Shown here in pieces: positions 42,214 through 50,249 of a stretch of DNA of 50,296 nt. Both the position numbers and the translations under genes were made by a program. A model generated the notes under the pieces. It made no database searches, was not told where the DNA came from, and saw only the letters and a list, made by a program, of their open reading frames with translations. The first letter of the stretch is position 1, and every line of letters begins with the position of its first letter. The stretch is from Euryarchaeota archaeon Ods02. Lineage in GTDB: Archaea; Halobacteriota; Halobacteria; Halobacteriales; Halorutilaceae. The stretch covers positions 1 to 50,296 of the forward strand of contig JAQZDA010000014.1 in the NCBI GenBank assembly GCA_028751075.1, in the 5' to 3' direction.

Positions 42214-42717
42214 ATGAACTGCAGAGTAGTAGTAGAAGCAGCGGTACCGGTGTACGACGTCGAGACGGAAGACGAGGCAGTGAGGATATCCATCAGCAAG
42301 ATAGGGGAGATGCTGAACCCCGACCTCAACTACGTAGAGATAAACGTAGCCGACAGAGGCTGCTCGGAATGCGGGGCGGACCTCGAACCAGCGTTCATCG
42401 CCGCCGACGAAGGCCTCGTCGCTCTCGAGCTCGAGATGAAGGTGTTCAACATAGAGAGCGAGGAACACGCCTCCAGAGTCGCGCGGAAGGAGATAGGTCA
42501 GCTACTCAGCGACATCCCGTTGAAGGTGAAGGAGGTCGAAGAGATAGAAGAAGATCTCGAGGAAGTCGACGACGAGGAAGGCGAGGTCGCGGGGGAAGCC
42601 GAAGCAGTGGAGGCCGGTGAAGAAGACAGCGTCGACGACGAAGAGATAGAGGACATCGGAACCGAGATAGAGGACGTCGAAGACGAGGACCTCCCCGAGC
42701 TAGACGACATCCTGTAG
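42214..42717 (+). CDS. UPF0212/DUF555 family protein with acidic tail
   Basis: A 167-residue protein. Residues 1-110 match the archaeal UPF0212 family (MNCRVVVEAAVPVYDVETED, CSECGADLEPAFIAADEGLV), with a single CxxC pair. The last 55 residues are almost pure Glu and Asp, an extension that most relatives I know lack. Function unknown. AGGTTTTTTACC in the shared promoter region is a probable TATA element. A small membrane protein gene follows 6 bp downstream. Confidence 0.85.
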   Translation: MNCRVVVEAAVPVYDVETEDEAVRISISKIGEMLNPDLNYVEINVADRGCSECGADLEPAFIAADEGLVALELEMKVFNIESEEHASRVARKEIGQLLSDIPLKVKEVEEIEEDLEEVDDEEGEVAGEAEAVEAGEEDSVDDEEIEDIGTEIEDVEDEDLPELDDIL

Positions 42718-42723
42718 CTCGGG

Positions 42724-43008
42724 ATGGACGTCGAAGCGAGGCACTGGGGTAAGCCAGGCCTCCTCGACTACGTACCCTTCCTAGGACTAATCTACAGGTA
42801 CTACTGGTGGAGAGTCGCCTGCAGCGTAGACGGTGAAGTCTGGCGCGCCGCCCGCCGGAAGGAGCTCATCAGGGGAGTGGTGCCGACGTCGATAACTGCC
42901 GGCTCGGCGTTCGTATGGGTGGGAGGAACCGGCTACCTCGGTCACGGAGTGCTGACGGCTCTCACGGGGTTGATGCTCTACCAGCTAGCTAGACCGCTGT
43001 CGAAGTAG
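42724..43008 (+). CDS. Small membrane protein downstream of UPF0212
   Basis: A 94-residue protein with an aromatic N-terminal segment (LLDYVPFLGLIYRYYWWRVA) and two hydrophobic helices (VVPTSITAGSAFVWVGGTGY, VLTALTGLMLYQLARPL). No family recognised. It starts 6 bp after the UPF0212 stop, so cotranscription is likely. Confidence 0.65.
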   Translation: MDVEARHWGKPGLLDYVPFLGLIYRYYWWRVACSVDGEVWRAARRKELIRGVVPTSITAGSAFVWVGGTGYLGHGVLTALTGLMLYQLARPLSK

Positions 43009-43135
43009 CGGGTGTCTCGTGACGACGGAGCAACGGCTACATCAGCGGGCAGCCATCGGGGGAAGCGATGGCGACGATGTCATCGGTCGCGTCGTAAGGT
43101 AACTGTTTTGAGCGAGCCACGGCTACCCTCGTCCG

Positions 43136-44167
43136 ATGAACGTAGAAGTCGGAGTGCTCGGCGCGACAGGCAACGTCGGCCAACGGTTCGTACAGCTCCT
43201 CGAAGACCACCCCTGGTTCGAGCTGTCGGCGGTCACGGCGAGCGAGTCGTCCGCGGGGAAACCCTACAGAGAGGCGGCTAACTGGAGGCTTCCCGTCGAG
43301 ATGCCGGAGGAAGCCAGGGACATCCAGGTGGAGTCCACCGACGTCTCCAGCATATCCGACGACGTCGAGATAGTGTTCAGCGCGCTACCCAGCAGCGTAG
43401 CACAGGACGTCGAACCCGAGTTCGCGGAAGAAGGGTTCTTCGTCGCTTCGAACGCGGGATGGGCGCGTATGGACGACGACGTACCGCTGGTGATACCCGA
43501 GGTAAACCCCGACCACCTCCATCTGCTCGAGGTTCAGGAGGACGAAAGAAGCTGGAACGGCGGCCTCGTGAAGAACCCGAACTGCAGCGCGATAACGATG
43601 ACGCCGACGCTCGCCGGCCTCCAGAGCCACGGTCTCAGCGAGGTCACCGTCGCCACGCTTCAGGCGGTCAGCGGAGCGGGGTACGACGGAGTGACCTCCA
43701 TGGAGATAATCGACAACGTGCTCCCGTACATCGGCAAAGAGGAGGGGAAGATGGAGACCGAGCCTAGGAAGATACTCGGGGAGTTCACCGGCGCCGAGGT
43801 CGAGGAAGCAGACGTCGACATCTCCGCGACCTGCAACCGCGTCGCCACCGTCGACGGCCACCTCGAGAACATATGGTGCGGATTCACCGACGCAGTCGAC
43901 GCCGGAGGGGCCGAAGAAGCGATGGAGTCTCTGGAATCCCTGGATCTCCCGAGCGCGCCCGAGGAACCCGTCGTCGTACGTCCGGAACCCGACCGTCCGC
44001 AGCCCCGGCTCGACCGCGACGCCGGAGAAGGCATGACCATCACCGCAGGCAGGGTGCGTGACGACGGAAGCGGGGTGAAGTACAGCTGCCTCAGCCACAA
44101 CACCATCCGCGGCGCCGCGGGAGCCAGCCTCCTCAACGCCGAGCTGATAGCCCGCGACCACCTTTAG
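43136..44167 (+). CDS. asd: Aspartate-semialdehyde dehydrogenase
   Basis: A 343-residue enzyme of the aspartate pathway making aspartate semialdehyde for Thr, Met and Lys synthesis. NADP-binding [37 protein letters not shown], the catalytic Cys in [10 protein letters not shown] and the substrate-binding [16 protein letters not shown] place it with the archaeal/fungal group. TAACTGTTTTG about 28 bp before ATG 43136 suggests a leaderless start. The stop is directly followed by the next ATG with no gap, so an operon of three genes follows. Confidence 0.96.
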   Translation: MNVEVGVLGATGNVGQRFVQLLEDHPWFELSAVTASESSAGKPYREAANWRLPVEMPEEARDIQVESTDVSSISDDVEIVFSALPSSVAQDVEPEFAEEGFFVASNAGWARMDDDVPLVIPEVNPDHLHLLEVQEDERSWNGGLVKNPNCSAITMTPTLAGLQSHGLSEVTVATLQAVSGAGYDGVTSMEIIDNVLPYIGKEEGKMETEPRKILGEFTGAEVEEADVDISATCNRVATVDGHLENIWCGFTDAVDAGGAEEAMESLESLDLPSAPEEPVVVRPEPDRPQPRLDRDAGEGMTITAGRVRDDGSGVKYSCLSHNTIRGAAGASLLNAELIARDHL

Positions 44168-44773
44168 ATGAGAGTAGTCCTCGACCTCGGTGGAACAGTG
44201 ACGGAACCCGTCGACGAAGGCCGGTACCGCGTCGACGGCGACGACGAGGTGGAGGCGGCGGAGTACATCGCCTACAAAGCCTACAGCCAGGGCATGGTCG
44301 ACAGCGAGACAGAGTACCTCGAGGTCCTCAAACGGCTCACCGGCGCCTCTATCGAAAGCTGCAGGGAGTTCCTCAGCGAACGTAAGCAGGCGTCCGAGAT
44401 ACCAGAGGAGAGGGTGGAGGCGGTACGCTTGCTCGCTGACCGATATTCTCTCGCGTTGCTGACGGATCAGGTCGACCTCTGGGTGTACGACATACTCGAC
44501 CGCCACGGCTTGAGGGAGGCCTTCGACGACGTCGTGGTCTCCAACCAGGTCGGTTACGAGAAACCCTACCCCGAGGGCTACCTCCGGGTGATGGAGGGTT
44601 TCGACGACGTCTGGATGGTGAGCGACGAGCTACACGACGACCTCATGATGGCAGACTACCTCGGGATGACGACGGTCTGGATCCCCAGGTGGGACGAGGA
44701 ACCAGTGTCCGAACCCGACCACAGGTTATCGGATATGGCGGAGCTGCCGGAGCTGCTGGAGGAGGAAGTTTGA
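44168..44773 (+). CDS. HAD-superfamily hydrolase, DLGG type
   Basis: A 201-residue HAD protein. Motif I is VVLDLGGTVT, with Gly at the usual acid/base Asp position, as in some HAD-IA variant 3 members; motif II is ALLTDQ, motif III K in YEKPYPEGY, and motif IV VSDELHDDLMMADYLG. A phosphatase role linked to threonine synthesis (for example homoserine phosphate) is a guess from the operon. ATG 44168 abuts the asd stop and the gene overlaps the next by 4 bp (TTGA). Confidence 0.75.
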   Translation: MRVVLDLGGTVTEPVDEGRYRVDGDDEVEAAEYIAYKAYSQGMVDSETEYLEVLKRLTGASIESCREFLSERKQASEIPEERVEAVRLLADRYSLALLTDQVDLWVYDILDRHGLREAFDDVVVSNQVGYEKPYPEGYLRVMEGFDDVWMVSDELHDDLMMADYLGMTTVWIPRWDEEPVSEPDHRLSDMAELPELLEEEV

Positions 44774-45735
44774 ACCGCTGCGTCGCCTGCGGGGAGGAGG
44801 TCGGCGACGCGGTCTGTGGCTGCGGCGGCGCAACCGTGTCAGGGGACTCATCGGTGGCCGACGACGTCTCCATGATGGAAGGCGGGACTCCCGAGGTGAG
44901 GCTCGACGTCGAAGCCGAATGCAGGAACCTCCTGGTGAAGGACGAGGGCTCTAACCCGACGGGGAGCGTCCACGACCGCGGCGCAGCCTTGTGGGTGTCG
45001 ATGGCTGACGACGCTGACGAGGTGTCCCTGGTTTCCCCGGGCGACAGCGCCGTCTCCTGCGCGGCGTACGCCGCGCGCGCAGACGTCGACGTCCACGCCT
45101 ACGTCCCCGCCCGCACACGGTTCGACGTGAAAGCGATGGTCAACGTCTTCGGCGGCGATATGACGGTGGCTCGCGGCAGATACGACGACGCCGTGCAGCG
45201 GTTCCGCGGCGACGGCGGCTACAGACTGCCTCAGACCTCACCCGAGTACGTCGCCGGCCTCTCCGGCGTCGCGGAGGAGCTACCGCCTGTAGACCACGTC
45301 GTACTACCGGTGGGACTGGGTGCGACGCTGGCCGGGGTGTTAGCCGCAGACGTCGACGCTGAGGTACACGCAGTACAGCCTGAAGCCTGTTCTCCTTACG
45401 TCGACTCGATGGAGGCCGGAGAACATCGAGTCTGCAGCGAACCCGACACCGTGGTCGGTGAATGCGAGGTCGCGGAGCCGCCGATGGAGCTCGTCTACAC
45501 CGCGCTCGAACACGGTCGCCGCGGCGAACTTGAGGGTCATCGGGTGGAGGACGGTGTAGCGCTCGACAGATGTCTGGAGGTCGCCCGCGAGGCAGGGGTC
45601 GACCTGTCGCCGGCGGGTGGCGCCGCCGTCGCTGTCGCCCGCGGGCTGTCGGGCGACGTCGCAGCCGTCAACCCCGCGGCGGGTCGGCTGTCCGCGGACG
45701 CCCTGCGTAACCGCCTGGTATACCACGGCGAGTGA
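44770..45735 (+). CDS. Threonine-synthase-like protein lacking the PLP lysine
   Basis: A 321-residue member of the PLP fold type II family. An N-terminal zinc ribbon (CVACGEEVGDAVCGCGG) and LLVKDEGSNPTGSVHDRGAA match haloarchaeal threonine-synthase-like proteins, but the lysine of the usual NPTGSFKDRG is His68, and the phosphate-binding TGNAG region reads SPGDSAVS. NVFGGDMTVARGRYDDAV is retained. It is probably a pseudoenzyme or has a new function. The TTG start overlaps the stop of the HAD gene, and the frame is intact, so it is not simply a pseudogene. Confidence 0.75.
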   Translation: MNRCVACGEEVGDAVCGCGGATVSGDSSVADDVSMMEGGTPEVRLDVEAECRNLLVKDEGSNPTGSVHDRGAALWVSMADDADEVSLVSPGDSAVSCAAYAARADVDVHAYVPARTRFDVKAMVNVFGGDMTVARGRYDDAVQRFRGDGGYRLPQTSPEYVAGLSGVAEELPPVDHVVLPVGLGATLAGVLAADVDAEVHAVQPEACSPYVDSMEAGEHRVCSEPDTVVGECEVAEPPMELVYTALEHGRRGELEGHRVEDGVALDRCLEVAREAGVDLSPAGGAAVAVARGLSGDVAAVNPAAGRLSADALRNRLVYHGE

Positions 45736-45844
45736 AGGGGGAGCGCCAGAGCGAGGGCGGAGTCGGGTGAACGACGATGGCGACCGAAGGAAGACGGCAG
45801 GTGAAAGAAAGCTTGAAGTCCCGTCGCGGGGAATTCACAGTAAG

Positions 45845-46081
45845 ATGACCAAGCTTCTGGCGATGAACCTCACGGACATGAGGGTGGTCGGTGACGACGG
45901 CGTCGAGCTCGGAGAGCTTCACAACATAACCTGCGACCTCGAGACGGGGAAGCTCGGCGACCTCGTCATCGACCCCTCGGATAAAGCACGCGAGAGCTAC
46001 GAGGTCGGTGACGACGGCTACGTCTACATACCCACTCGTCGGTTGACCGCGGTGAAGGACTACGTCGTCGTCAAGAGCTGA
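45845..46081 (+). CDS. PRC-barrel domain protein
   Basis: A 78-residue PRC-barrel protein (MTKLLAMNLTDMRVVGDDGV, ELGELHNITCDLETGKLGDL). Small archaeal PRC-barrel proteins are often near RNA-processing or cell-division genes; here a Nob1 gene follows 19 bp downstream. The frame is open further back, but ATG 45845 fits the fold and family length. Confidence 0.85.
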   Translation: MTKLLAMNLTDMRVVGDDGVELGELHNITCDLETGKLGDLVIDPSDKARESYEVGDDGYVYIPTRRLTAVKDYVVVKS

Positions 46082-46100
46082 ACAGGTTTCCTCGAACTAC

Positions 46101-46556
46101 ATGCAGGTTCTCGACGCCTCGGCTTTCATCCTCGACTACGAACCCACCGGTGACTACGCCAGCGTAGCCGACGTCCGCGGCGAGCTAGAGGACAGCTCTC
46201 GTTACAGGTTCGACGCTATGGAGGGGTCTGGGATGCACGTCCACGTTCCCGACAGCCACTCCCGTGAACGTGTACGCCGGACAGCACGTGACTCCGGCGA
46301 TCTCGACGTCCTCAGCAGGGTCGACGTCGAGGTGCTGGCGGCTGCGCAGGAGCTAGACGGCACCGTGGTCACCGACGACTACGCGATGCAGAACGTAGCG
46401 GAATCCCTCGGACTCGACGTCGAGTCCATCGGACAGGACGGCATCGAGGAACAACGGGACTGGATCTACCAGTGTCAGGGTTGCGGCCGCGAGAACGAGG
46501 ACCCCGGAGACTGCGTGGTATGCGGGATGGAGAAGACGAGGAAGAACCCCGGTTGA
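46101..46556 (+). CDS. nob1: rRNA maturation endonuclease Nob1
   Basis: A 151-residue PIN-domain nuclease that cuts the 3' end of pre-16S rRNA. The PIN acids are in VLDASAFILDYE, LSRVDVEVLAAAQELDG and VVTDDYAMQNVAESLG; a C-terminal zinc ribbon (YQCQGCGREN, CVVCGMEK) recognises RNA. It follows the PRC-barrel gene and is probably in its operon. Confidence 0.92.
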   Translation: MQVLDASAFILDYEPTGDYASVADVRGELEDSSRYRFDAMEGSGMHVHVPDSHSRERVRRTARDSGDLDVLSRVDVEVLAAAQELDGTVVTDDYAMQNVAESLGLDVESIGQDGIEEQRDWIYQCQGCGRENEDPGDCVVCGMEKTRKNPG

Positions 46557-46589
46557 AGATCTCCCTGCGTCGGGTGACCGCCAGGTCCG

Positions 46590-47537
46590 TCAGACCTCTT
46601 CGAGGACCTCGGCCGCCAACCCGATGCAGTCCATCGGCTCCGGTCCGATGGGGGAGCCGACCACGACGGTGTCGACGCCGACGTCGTACAGCTCCCTCAC
46701 CCTGCTGACGCAGTCTTCGGGTGTTCCGTAGACGCTGAAGGCGTCGAGCATACGTTCGGAGACCTTCGAGAACGCTTCGGTGAACTCTCCGGCTTCGATG
46801 TCGTCACCTATCTCGTCGGCGAGCTCTACGTCGAGGTCGTGGCGTTCGAGCACCGGAGGTGGGCTTCCTGCTGCGACGAACGCCACGGGCTGTCGGGCGG
46901 CTTCGGCTGCGGCTTCCGCGTCCCTGTCGACGCTGAACGACGTGTAGGCGAGCACCTCGGTCTTCTTCTCCTCTATCTGCTCCAGAGACCACCTGAAGTC
47001 GTCGGGGTGGCTGGCGTTGACGAGGATGCCGTCGCCGTGGTCGTTCGCCATCCTGAGCATGTTAGGGCCCTGCGCGCCGATGTACACCGGTATCTCGCGT
47101 GCGCTGTAGTTCAGCTTAGCCTCTACGGCGAGGTCGTCGTAGCTTGCTCGTTCGCCGGAGTGGAGGTCTCGTGTTAGGTTGACGGCGTCGAGGACGTCGT
47201 ACAGCGGTGAATCCCGCTCCAGCTCCAGAGTGTTCAGTGTGTTGCGGTCTCCGGGTCCGATGCCGAGGCGTGCTCTTCCGTCGCTGGCTTCGTCGAGGCT
47301 TGCGACGGCGCTCGCCGTCCACGCGGGGTGTGCGTAGTAGGGGTTGGTGACGCCGGGTCCGAGCTCTACCGTGGAGGTCGCTTGAGCTATCGACGTCAGG
47401 ACAACCCAGGGGTTCCTGTTGTTGTAGTGGTCGGTCACCCAGACGGCGTCGAAGCCCTGTGCCTCCGCCTCCAACGCCAGCTCCGTGAGCTCGTCGACCG
47501 GGTGTTCCGCGACGAGCTCTATCTCGGCGTCCGTCAC
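46590..47537 (-). CDS. mer: F420-dependent methylene-tetrahydromethanopterin reductase-like protein
   Basis: A 315-residue luciferase-like TIM-barrel flavin/F420 enzyme. FDAVWVTDHYNNRNPWVVLT, ELGPGVTNPYYAHPAWTASA, ARLGIGPGDRNTL and VYIGAQGPNMLRMANDHGDG are like Mer, which reduces the one-carbon group bound to a folate-like carrier with F420H2. Haloarchaeal versions exist although these cells are not methanogens; a role in folate-linked C1 metabolism is likely. The 5' end faces a 260-bp gap with TTATTTAATA (about 47620) as possible promoter, leaving a long leader. Confidence 0.82.
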   Translation of the reverse strand: MTDAEIELVAEHPVDELTELALEAEAQGFDAVWVTDHYNNRNPWVVLTSIAQATSTVELGPGVTNPYYAHPAWTASAVASLDEASDGRARLGIGPGDRNTLNTLELERDSPLYDVLDAVNLTRDLHSGERASYDDLAVEAKLNYSAREIPVYIGAQGPNMLRMANDHGDGILVNASHPDDFRWSLEQIEEKKTEVLAYTSFSVDRDAEAAAEAARQPVAFVAAGSPPPVLERHDLDVELADEIGDDIEAGEFTEAFSKVSERMLDAFSVYGTPEDCVSRVRELYDVGVDTVVVGSPIGPEPMDCIGLAAEVLEEV

Positions 47538-47800
47538 CTTCGATACCTCCTGCGGTGCGGGTTCTCGGTCGCATCGACCGGTGTCGTGTCGTTCACTGTG
47601 GCTGGTTCTGGCGGTGGAGAGTATTAAATAAGGTGGAAGCGATGGGGTTTCTCGACTTCGGGTTCCGGATTCTCGGTACCGCGGTGTAGGACGTACTATC
47701 GGAGGGGTTTATGAGAAACCGCAGCAGAACGGTGGGTTTTATCGGCGTTGATAACGCAGGTGAAGCCTTATGTGTGCCCGCGATGAAGACAGAATAACTG
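47538..47800. promoter_or_regulatory. Divergent promoter region between mer and the UPF0058 gene
   Basis: No gene was seen. ATTAAATAA (about 47621-47629) can serve the minus-strand mer gene, while TTTTATCGG (about 47737-47745) or CCTTATG (about 47766-47772) can serve the UPF0058 gene. Confidence 0.4.
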
Positions 47801-48064
47801 ATGCACAAAGAAGAACTGATCAAGCTTCACGACCTGATGTCGGAAGTTAAAGATTACTTCGAGGAAGCGAACGACACGGAGTTCGACGACTACGAGAACC
47901 TCGAAGTCGGACCCGTCGACATCCACGAGAGCAAGAGCGAACATAAGCACGCGATATTCGTGCTGGGGCAGGAGATGGCGGAGTCGATGGCGGACGACGA
48001 GTACAGTGACCGCGGCCGCATCAGCGCCAGGATGGAGGAGCTCGCGGACAAGAACGACGACTGA
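47801..48064 (+). CDS. UPF0058 family protein
   Basis: An 87-residue protein (MHKEELIKLHDLMSEVKDYF, DIHESKSEHKHAIFVLGQEM) matching the archaeal UPF0058 family, which is thought to bind metal through its His/Glu-rich segments. Function unknown. ATG 47801 is the first start of the frame and fits the family. Confidence 0.9.
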   Translation: MHKEELIKLHDLMSEVKDYFEEANDTEFDDYENLEVGPVDIHESKSEHKHAIFVLGQEMAESMADDEYSDRGRISARMEELADKNDD

Positions 48065-48158
48065 AACGCTTTAACTCCTGCTTTCCTCCTTCCTCCCCAT
48101 GTGAACACGTAACGAGTCTATTACGTTCGCAGCGCGCGACGGCAGAACCAAGAAGTAG

Positions 48159-49289
48159 TTCTCCGACTGGGTTGGACGCGACGAACCCAGCGCCACCCTA
48201 CGTATAAGCGATCTCGCAGGCGAGCTAGAGCAACAGGGCGCCGACGTCGTAGATCTAAGCGTAGGTGAACCCGACTTCGACACCCCGGACCACATACGTG
48301 AGGAAGCGAAAGCCAGCCTCGACCGCGGCGAAACCGGGTACACCGCCACCAGCGGTATAGCAGAGCTACGTGAGGCCATAGCCCACAAGCTCCGGAACGA
48401 GAACGAAATCCAGGTGGAGCGCAGCGAGGTCGTCGTCACACCCGGCGCGAAACAGGCTCTGTTCGAGTCTATCTTCTCCTTCCTCAGCGAAGGCGACGAA
48501 GCCGTCCTGCTCGACCCAGCGTGGGTGTCCTACGAGGCCATGGTGAAGATGGCGGGTGGGGAGCTCACACGTGTCACTCTCGACCCAGAGACGGGTTTCA
48601 CGCCCGGCGACGTGGACATCAGCGAACACGTCAGCGACGACACCAAGCTCGTGATAGTCAACACACCCTCCAACCCCACGGGCGGTGTCTTCAGCCTTGA
48701 CGAACTCGAGGAGATACGTGACCTCGCCGTCGACCACGACTTCTGGGTCGTCAGCGACGAGATATACGAGAAGATAATATACGGTGCGGAACACCACAGC
48801 ATCGGAGCTATGGATGGCATGCGGGACCGTACGATCACCGTCAACGGCTTCAGCAAAGCGTACTCGATGACGGGATGGAGGCTCGGCTACTACACCGCGC
48901 CGCAGGAGCTGCTGGACGAAGCCGGGAAGCTCCACAGCCACAGCGTCAGCTGCGCCACCAGCTTCGCGCAGCGCGGCGGAGTCGCAGCCATCGACGGCCC
49001 CCAGCAGCCCGTGGATGATATGGTGGAGGAATTCGAGAGCCGACGCGACGCGCTCGTCGACGCCCTCGCCGACGAAGGCGTCGAGATACCTCCGCCGGAG
49101 GGCGCGTTCTACGCCTTCGTACCCGTCGACGGCGACGACCTCGGCGTCAGCGAGACCGCGTTACAGGAGGAGCACGTCGCCACCACTCCCGGCAGCGCGT
49201 TCGGCGTCGAAGGATACATACGGCTGTCGTACGCAGCCAGCGAGCAACGGATACTGGAAGGCGTCGAACGACTCAGTAACTACCTCTAG
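48159..49289 (+). CDS. Class I/II aminotransferase with no recognisable start codon
   Basis: A PLP fold type I aminotransferase of the aspartate-transaminase-like group. The frame reads FSDWVGRDEPSATLRISDLA and VVDLSVGEPDFDTPDHIREE from 48159, so coding clearly begins there or slightly earlier, but no ATG, GTG or TTG is in frame before GTG 48414, which would remove about 85 conserved residues. An in-frame TAG (48156-48158) sits exactly where family members start. The PLP lysine is in NGFSKAYSMTGWRLGYY. A TATA-like TCTATTAC lies about 28 bp upstream of 48147. Assembly error, an unusual start or a damaged gene are all possible. Confidence 0.85.
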   Translation, partial: FSDWVGRDEPSATLRISDLAGELEQQGADVVDLSVGEPDFDTPDHIREEAKASLDRGETGYTATSGIAELREAIAHKLRNENEIQVERSEVVVTPGAKQALFESIFSFLSEGDEAVLLDPAWVSYEAMVKMAGGELTRVTLDPETGFTPGDVDISEHVSDDTKLVIVNTPSNPTGGVFSLDELEEIRDLAVDHDFWVVSDEIYEKIIYGAEHHSIGAMDGMRDRTITVNGFSKAYSMTGWRLGYYTAPQELLDEAGKLHSHSVSCATSFAQRGGVAAIDGPQQPVDDMVEEFESRRDALVDALADEGVEIPPPEGAFYAFVPVDGDDLGVSETALQEEHVATTPGSAFGVEGYIRLSYAASEQRILEGVERLSNYL

Positions 49290-49323
49290 AGACAGACAGT
49301 AAAGCGACTGCGGGAACCGGACG

Positions 49324-49749
49324 TCAGCCGCGTTCCTCGAGTATCTTCTCGATCAACTTAGACGTCGAAGCAACCTCGCCTTCGACCTCCCGTCTGCCGA
49401 CGCGTTTGACTTCCGCTTCCAGCCCACGTTCCAGCAGCTCCGCTTCGAGCTCTTCTTCGTCGTAATGCTGATCGTGACCGAGCGCTACGACGTCCGGCTC
49501 TATGTCGTACAGGGGTTCGAAGATAGATTCCTCGCTCCCTAGCACCGCTTCGTCGACCGTGTCGAGAGCCTCCACCATCACCTGCCGCTGCTCCTCGGGA
49601 ACCACGGGCTTCGGCTTGTGCTGTATCATCGAGTTCCGTGCGACGATGACCACTAGCTCGTCACCATGCTCCCGAGCGCCTTCGAGGTAGTGGACGTGCC
49701 CGGGGTGCAGGAGGTCGAAGGTACCGGTTGCGAGAACCTTCCGCGTCAA
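49324..49749 (-). CDS. ribL: FAD synthase (FMN adenylyltransferase), archaeal type
   Basis: A 141-residue nucleotidyltransferase of the HIGH superfamily making FAD from FMN and CTP or ATP. VLATGTFDLLHPGHVHYLEG carries the HxGH motif; ALGHDQHYDEEELEAEL and the C-terminal STSKLIEKIL complete the family pattern. It follows the JAMM gene directly with no gap (stop of one at 49750), so both are in one operon. Dodecin at 23488 is another flavin-related gene. Confidence 0.92.
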   Translation of the reverse strand: MTRKVLATGTFDLLHPGHVHYLEGAREHGDELVVIVARNSMIQHKPKPVVPEEQRQVMVEALDTVDEAVLGSEESIFEPLYDIEPDVVALGHDQHYDEEELEAELLERGLEAEVKRVGRREVEGEVASTSKLIEKILEERG

Positions 49750-50235
49750 CTACATCCCCTCTCTGAAGTCCTCTAAGTCGTCTAACACGGGGTCGTCGAA
49801 CACAACGTCGTAGACGGGGAGGTCCACGGGCTCGCCTTCCCTGCTGTAGCACTGCCAGCTGTCGAAGTCGTAGGGGTAGCCGATTATGATGTGTCGCTTG
49901 CCTTTCTTCGAGAACGTCCTGAGGTCCTCGTCGCTCGGGCGAACGCTTCCGGAGGGATGGGAGTGGACGCTGCCGACGCTTCCCATCCCGGTCGGGATCA
50001 TGTCCTCGCGGATCGACGCCATAGCTTCACCGGTCTTCGTGCCCGGGATCATCATGATATCCGTCACAACCTCGCCGTCCTCCTCCGGCCGCCCACCGGT
50101 GAACTCCAGTCTGCTGGCGTCCGTAGCCTGCATCACCCCCATGAACTCTTTCGGATGCGTGTCCTCGCTCGCCTCTAAGGCGAACTCCAGGGTGTCTCTC
50201 GCGATACCGACGACGGGCTTCGACCTGAACAGCAT
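49750..50235 (-). CDS. JAMM/MPN domain metalloprotease
   Basis: A 161-residue JAMM protein. The metal motif is GSVHSHPSGSVRPSDEDL (HxHPxxxxxPSxxD) with the upstream catalytic Glu in THPKEFMGVM. Haloarchaeal JAMM proteins can cleave SAMP modifiers from proteins; a SAMP2-like modifier is encoded at 27703-27903. The order JAMM-ribL is as in other haloarchaea. ATG 50235 lies inside an inverted repeat at 50235-50249. Confidence 0.9.
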   Translation of the reverse strand: MLFRSKPVVGIARDTLEFALEASEDTHPKEFMGVMQATDASRLEFTGGRPEEDGEVVTDIMMIPGTKTGEAMASIREDMIPTGMGSVGSVHSHPSGSVRPSDEDLRTFSKKGKRHIIIGYPYDFDSWQCYSREGEPVDLPVYDVVFDDPVLDDLEDFREGM

Positions 50236-50249
50236 CTAACGAAGTTAGA
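50235..50249. promoter_or_regulatory. Inverted repeat TCTAAC-GAA-GTTAGA at the JAMM start codon
   Basis: Perfect 6-bp arms around GAA, overlapping the first base of the JAMM start codon. It could be an operator over the transcript start of a leaderless mRNA. The remaining bases to 50296 hold no complete gene; CTATAC at about 50271 may belong to a promoter of a gene outside the window. Confidence 0.4.
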
